Positions 60,932 through 64,000 of a stretch of DNA of 64,000 nucleotides are shown here, in pieces. Numbering within the stretch: position 1 is the first letter of the stretch; the number at the start of each line of letters is the position of its first letter. The notes beneath the pieces are model-generated. The model searched no databases. It was given only the letters and a program-made list of their open reading frames with translations, and had not been told where the DNA came from. The stretch spans positions 1-64,000 of the forward strand of contig SOER01000007.1 of NCBI GenBank assembly GCA_021646405.1, written 5' to 3'. Source of the stretch: Candidatus Loosdrechtia aerotolerans. Its GTDB lineage: Bacteria > Planctomycetota > Brocadiia > Brocadiales > Brocadiaceae. A program made the translations under genes and the position numbers.

Positions 60932-62527
60932 ATGATAAAAGCATTTAAAAAAGGACTGATTGGTTTTGGGTTGTTAGGTGTGTGCGCTGCTGGCATTTCT
61001 GGAATAGCTGCTGTTGAAGAGGCTCAGGCATCGCATTTATTTAGAACATATAAGCGTGAGACCCCACCAAAACCCCCTGAGACACCTGAAGCGATAGCCG
61101 AGGGAAAAAAGATTTATGAAAAGAGATGCTGGTATTGTCATGGAATTGAAGGTGGAGGCGATGGGCCCGCTGCCAGAACGATGTTTCCAAAACCAAGGAA
61201 TTTTACCCGGAATGAATATAAAGTCCGCTCTACTACTTTTGGATCAGTTCCTACAGATGAGGATCTATTCAGGATTATTACAAGCGGTATAGAGGGGACT
61301 GCCATGCCTTTCTGGTATACGATTAGTGAGAAGGAGCGATGGCAGGTTTTATATTATCTTAAGACATTTAACAATCAATTTAAAGAGAGCGGTGCTGCCA
61401 AGATGGTTTCTCTTGGCGGAGGTATTCCATCGAGCCCGGAAAGTATTCAAAGAGGCAAAGAGTTATTCAAAGAGACAAAATGCTTTGAATGTCATGGTGA
61501 AGACGGAAGGGGAAACGGTCCTTTAACCGTTGCTTTGCAGACAGAATGGGACATGCCATACCGGGCACGGGACTTAACGAAGAGTTGGCTCTTTAAAGGT
61601 GGTAATACAATAGAAGACATTTATCGCACCGTTTCTACCGGTTTTAATGAAACGCCAATGGGTTCATATTTAGAAAAGCTTTCTGATGAAGATCGCTGGC
61701 ATATTGCACATTATGTAAAAAGTATATCAAAGGATATGACATCAGATGTGGTAATAAAAGCAACGCTTTTAGAGACCGAAGAATTACCAACGGATACTTC
61801 CGATGAAAACTGGAGTAAGGCTGCCGTAATAGAGATTCCTCTGTCAGGACAAATTATTGCAAGCCCGAGGTTATGGACACCTTCTGTTGATGCTCTTAGA
61901 ATTAGGGCCCTTTATAATGAGGATGAAATAGCGTTTTTGTTAGAGTGGGATGATTCGACAAATAGACAGGAAGACGTTTTTCGTGATTCTGTTTCCGTTC
62001 AATTCCCCACGAAAATCCCTGATTCTCTGAAAAAACCGTATTTTGCAATGGGTGACTCGGGTGGTGCTGTAAATCTGTGGGTATGGAAGGCATATTGGGG
62101 TGAAGGGTTTGGCTCGGTGATTGAGGCCCCTGAGACAGAGCCGGGTGAAGCATACGAACTGAATGCAAAAAGTTTTAATAAAATTTCAAGACAACCGCCT
62201 GAAAGCCAGAATATAACGGGAACGGGTGTATATCAAAATGGAAGGTGGAGTGTTGTAATAAAAAGACCTTTAAAAACAGATGATGCTAAAAATGATATTC
62301 AGTTTGAAGTAGGAAGGTTAATACCGATTGCGTTTGCAGTATGGGACGGATCAAATAGTGATGTAGGTTCTCAAAAGTCTGTATCTTCATGGTATTATGT
62401 GAATCTGGAAAAACAGGTGCCAAAAACGATTTTTGCATATGTTTTGGTTGCAATTATCATGGGGGCAAGTGTTGAGCTGTGGTTTATAGCAAGACTGCGC
62501 AGATTCCCGCCCAAGGAAGAAGAGTAG
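60932..62527 (+). CDS. Diheme cytochrome c fused to ethylbenzene-dehydrogenase-like heme b domain
   Basis: 531 residues. A signal peptide (about 1-33, ending EEAQAS) precedes two cytochrome c domains with C66-W-Y-C69-H70 and C184-F-E-C187-H188, each with downstream Met motifs (TAMPFWY, TPMGSYL). From about 280 to 490 the sequence (LRIRALYNEDEIAFLLEWDD, FEVGRLIPIAFAVWDGSNS) resembles the heme-b-binding gamma subunit of ethylbenzene dehydrogenase and NXR-type enzymes. A C-terminal membrane segment (about 500-520) anchors it. So three hemes may be carried by one chain. It is co-directional, 80 bases after the monoheme gene. Confidence 0.85.
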   Translation: MIKAFKKGLIGFGLLGVCAAGISGIAAVEEAQASHLFRTYKRETPPKPPETPEAIAEGKKIYEKRCWYCHGIEGGGDGPAARTMFPKPRNFTRNEYKVRSTTFGSVPTDEDLFRIITSGIEGTAMPFWYTISEKERWQVLYYLKTFNNQFKESGAAKMVSLGGGIPSSPESIQRGKELFKETKCFECHGEDGRGNGPLTVALQTEWDMPYRARDLTKSWLFKGGNTIEDIYRTVSTGFNETPMGSYLEKLSDEDRWHIAHYVKSISKDMTSDVVIKATLLETEELPTDTSDENWSKAAVIEIPLSGQIIASPRLWTPSVDALRIRALYNEDEIAFLLEWDDSTNRQEDVFRDSVSVQFPTKIPDSLKKPYFAMGDSGGAVNLWVWKAYWGEGFGSVIEAPETEPGEAYELNAKSFNKISRQPPESQNITGTGVYQNGRWSVVIKRPLKTDDAKNDIQFEVGRLIPIAFAVWDGSNSDVGSQKSVSSWYYVNLEKQVPKTIFAYVLVAIIMGASVELWFIARLRRFPPKEEE

Positions 62528-62596
62528 GTTGATAGGGTATTAATTATTATGATTCAGAGTCATTCAGAGTTATAATTTCATGTTTAAGGAGTAATT

Positions 62597-64000
62597 ATGA
62601 AAGTGAAATCAATGGTCTGCTTACCTCGACTAAAGCTAACGATTTTAATTGCTGGCATGTTTTTCTCATTGATAGGATTTCTGAATGCTTCGTTTGGACA
62701 AGAGCGAAAGATCGATTCTCTGTTTTTGGAGTTAGATAAAAAATATCGGATTCCTGAAGAGTGGTCCATGCTGCCATATGAACTTGAAGATCCTTATAAA
62801 AGAGTAAAAAACGGGCCTCCTCTTACGAATGTTGTTAAAAAAGCAAACGTGGAGTGGATTTCTCGGTGGATTGCTAATCCTGCAAAAGTAGTACAAAATG
62901 CAAAAATGCCCAATTTAGGTTTAACGTTTGATGAGATTAAGGCAGTGATTGTTTATCTGAATAGTATATCGGATAAAGATGTTCCGCAGGTCTCCTGGGA
63001 CCCGTTTTTGTTAAAAAAGGAAGATGACCTCACCGATGATGAATATGATGAGATGGATGCTATCTATGCGAATGGTAAAGGAGTCTGGGGTCGTGCCCGC
63101 TGCACGATTTGTCATCCTGTGAAAGGTGTCGGCGGAAATGTAGGTGTCGGGCCGGATCTAGGTGAAATTACTCAAAAGGTAAACAGAGATTGGTTATATA
63201 ATTGGATTAAGAATCCTAAAGAACACTTTCCGGATACCATGATGTCTCAATTCCGTTTTTCAGATGGTGATATCCGGGGACTTGTTGAATTTATTATGCG
63301 TGATACACAGTTTATCCCTGAAGAAGTATATGATGATGAAGGCGAAGTTATTAAACCTGAAAATACAGGTATGCAGGTATTAACGAAACAGGAATTTAAC
63401 GGTATTATGAAAGATGCAGCACTTATTGAAAAGGGGAAGGATGTAATTGAAAAAGCACGTTGTTTCGTTTGTCATGACATAAAAGGTGTTGCGGAAATAA
63501 TGCCTGTAGTTGAATATAAACGCGATGGGCTTGAGGGGTTCGAAAAGCTTTTGTTTGAGATACGATGTTTAACCTGTCATACCATCCAGGAGAAAGGTGG
63601 CACGTATGCGCCAAACTTAACGTTTGTGGGGAGTAAAATTAATATGCCGTGGGAGCATGATTTTCTGCAGTCTCCCGATATTATCCGTCCTCTGAGCCAG
63701 CAGATGCCAAAATTTAATTTGACAACAGAAGACGCGACCGTAGCAACGGAATTTATGGACAAGCACCTTCTTCATAAAGAACCGTTACAGGATATCTTTA
63801 ATGGTGAGGTACCATCAGACGATATCGTTGCTGCCGGGGAAAAGCTTTTCTACGAAAAGGGATGCCATGCATGTCACGCTGAAGGGACAAAAGGTGGTGG
63901 TGTTGTTGGCCCTAACTTAGGAACAGTTGGTGATCGGTTACAAACGTCATATATGCAAAGACACTTAAAGAATCCGCAAGAGATGAACTCTCAAGCTGTT
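62597..64000 (+). CDS. Multiheme cytochrome c, at least four hemes, runs off the window
   Basis: 468 codons are open up to the window edge. The start at ATG 62597 is preceded by AAGGAG. A signal/anchor segment (about 14-34, LTILIAGMFFSLIGFLNASF) precedes heme sites C169-T-I-C-H, C289-F-V-C-H, C324-L-T-C-H and C423-H-A-C-H. Between 60 and 130 lies a further cytochrome-like fold without CxxCH (WISRWIANPAKVVQNAKMPN). The repeated LKNP/IKNPKEHFP motifs match c-type cytochromes that form arrays. It begins 69 bases after the previous gene. The C-terminus and further hemes are outside the window. Confidence 0.9.
   Translation, partial: MKVKSMVCLPRLKLTILIAGMFFSLIGFLNASFGQERKIDSLFLELDKKYRIPEEWSMLPYELEDPYKRVKNGPPLTNVVKKANVEWISRWIANPAKVVQNAKMPNLGLTFDEIKAVIVYLNSISDKDVPQVSWDPFLLKKEDDLTDDEYDEMDAIYANGKGVWGRARCTICHPVKGVGGNVGVGPDLGEITQKVNRDWLYNWIKNPKEHFPDTMMSQFRFSDGDIRGLVEFIMRDTQFIPEEVYDDEGEVIKPENTGMQVLTKQEFNGIMKDAALIEKGKDVIEKARCFVCHDIKGVAEIMPVVEYKRDGLEGFEKLLFEIRCLTCHTIQEKGGTYAPNLTFVGSKINMPWEHDFLQSPDIIRPLSQQMPKFNLTTEDATVATEFMDKHLLHKEPLQDIFNGEVPSDDIVAAGEKLFYEKGCHACHAEGTKGGGVVGPNLGTVGDRLQTSYMQRHLKNPQEMNSQAV

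Noticed and set aside
1-64000. CRISPR arrays, tRNA or rRNA genes
   Set aside because: No regularly spaced direct repeats and no cloverleaf or rRNA signature were found by reading; short tRNAs could still be missed without a covariance search.

Overview
The window reads as a chromosomal segment of an anammox-type planctomycete (order Brocadiales: Brocadia, Kuenenia or Jettenia relatives). Three things suggest this: a long run of membrane-anchored c-type cytochromes behind a cytochrome bd-like subunit I at the right end; a C-terminal heme domain of the TIGR02603 kind, which is common in the Planctomycetes-Verrucomicrobia group; and moderately AT-rich DNA throughout. No rRNA, tRNA or CRISPR array was recognised. 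The organism call is an inference.

1-2.5 kb is an accessory zone. It holds clustered palindromes, one copy of a 44-bp repeat next to a truncated Ig-like gene fragment, an AT-rich pair (a dCTP-deaminase-like protein without its catalytic Glu, and a small protein with a hydrophobic C-terminus), and an IS5-type remnant. 2.5-9.3 kb carries a ComM-type ATPase, a B12-binding radical SAM protein, a polyprenyl-phosphate sugar transferase, a bPH2 membrane protein and two tandem copies of an unrecognised membrane protein. A second IS remnant follows, whose end is an inverted copy of the first.

9.6-24.6 kb is mostly minus-strand housekeeping: an aminotransferase, CoaX, Obg, L27, L21, RNase G, a TIGR03936 protein that seems to lack a normal start codon, an HPr-EI fusion and an EIIA-type protein (a regulatory PTS with no visible permease), then ComF, an LptF/G permease, FolK, a TIGR03960 radical SAM protein and RodA. 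25-34 kb has a BatA/VWA membrane protein, a Na/Ca exchanger, a heptosyltransferase, an NtrB/NtrC-type pair and a coiled-coil membrane protein. 34-49.6 kb has DnaE, a tandem nucleoside-diphosphate-kinase protein with a degenerate first domain, an MBL hydrolase, GyrA, a Fur/PerR regulator, a class-I amidotransferase, HslUV, a CBS protein, CopA and a TIGR04255 protein.

49.8-54.1 kb looks like a signalling island: a PAS histidine kinase, a sigma-54 activator, a protoglobin, a small ferredoxin and a stand-alone receiver that is a partial copy of the activator's receiver. It lies directly upstream of the respiratory block at 54.5-64 kb: two secreted proteins with carboxypeptidase-regulatory-like modules (one with cupredoxin-type ligands), the bd-like membrane subunit, then diheme, monoheme, diheme-plus-heme-b-domain and at least tetraheme cytochromes, the last running off the window. 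The cytochrome genes share one strand, close spacing and a strong candidate promoter at 55887. They probably encode one membrane electron-transfer complex, and the upstream sensors may report gas or redox state, but the link is inferred from position only.
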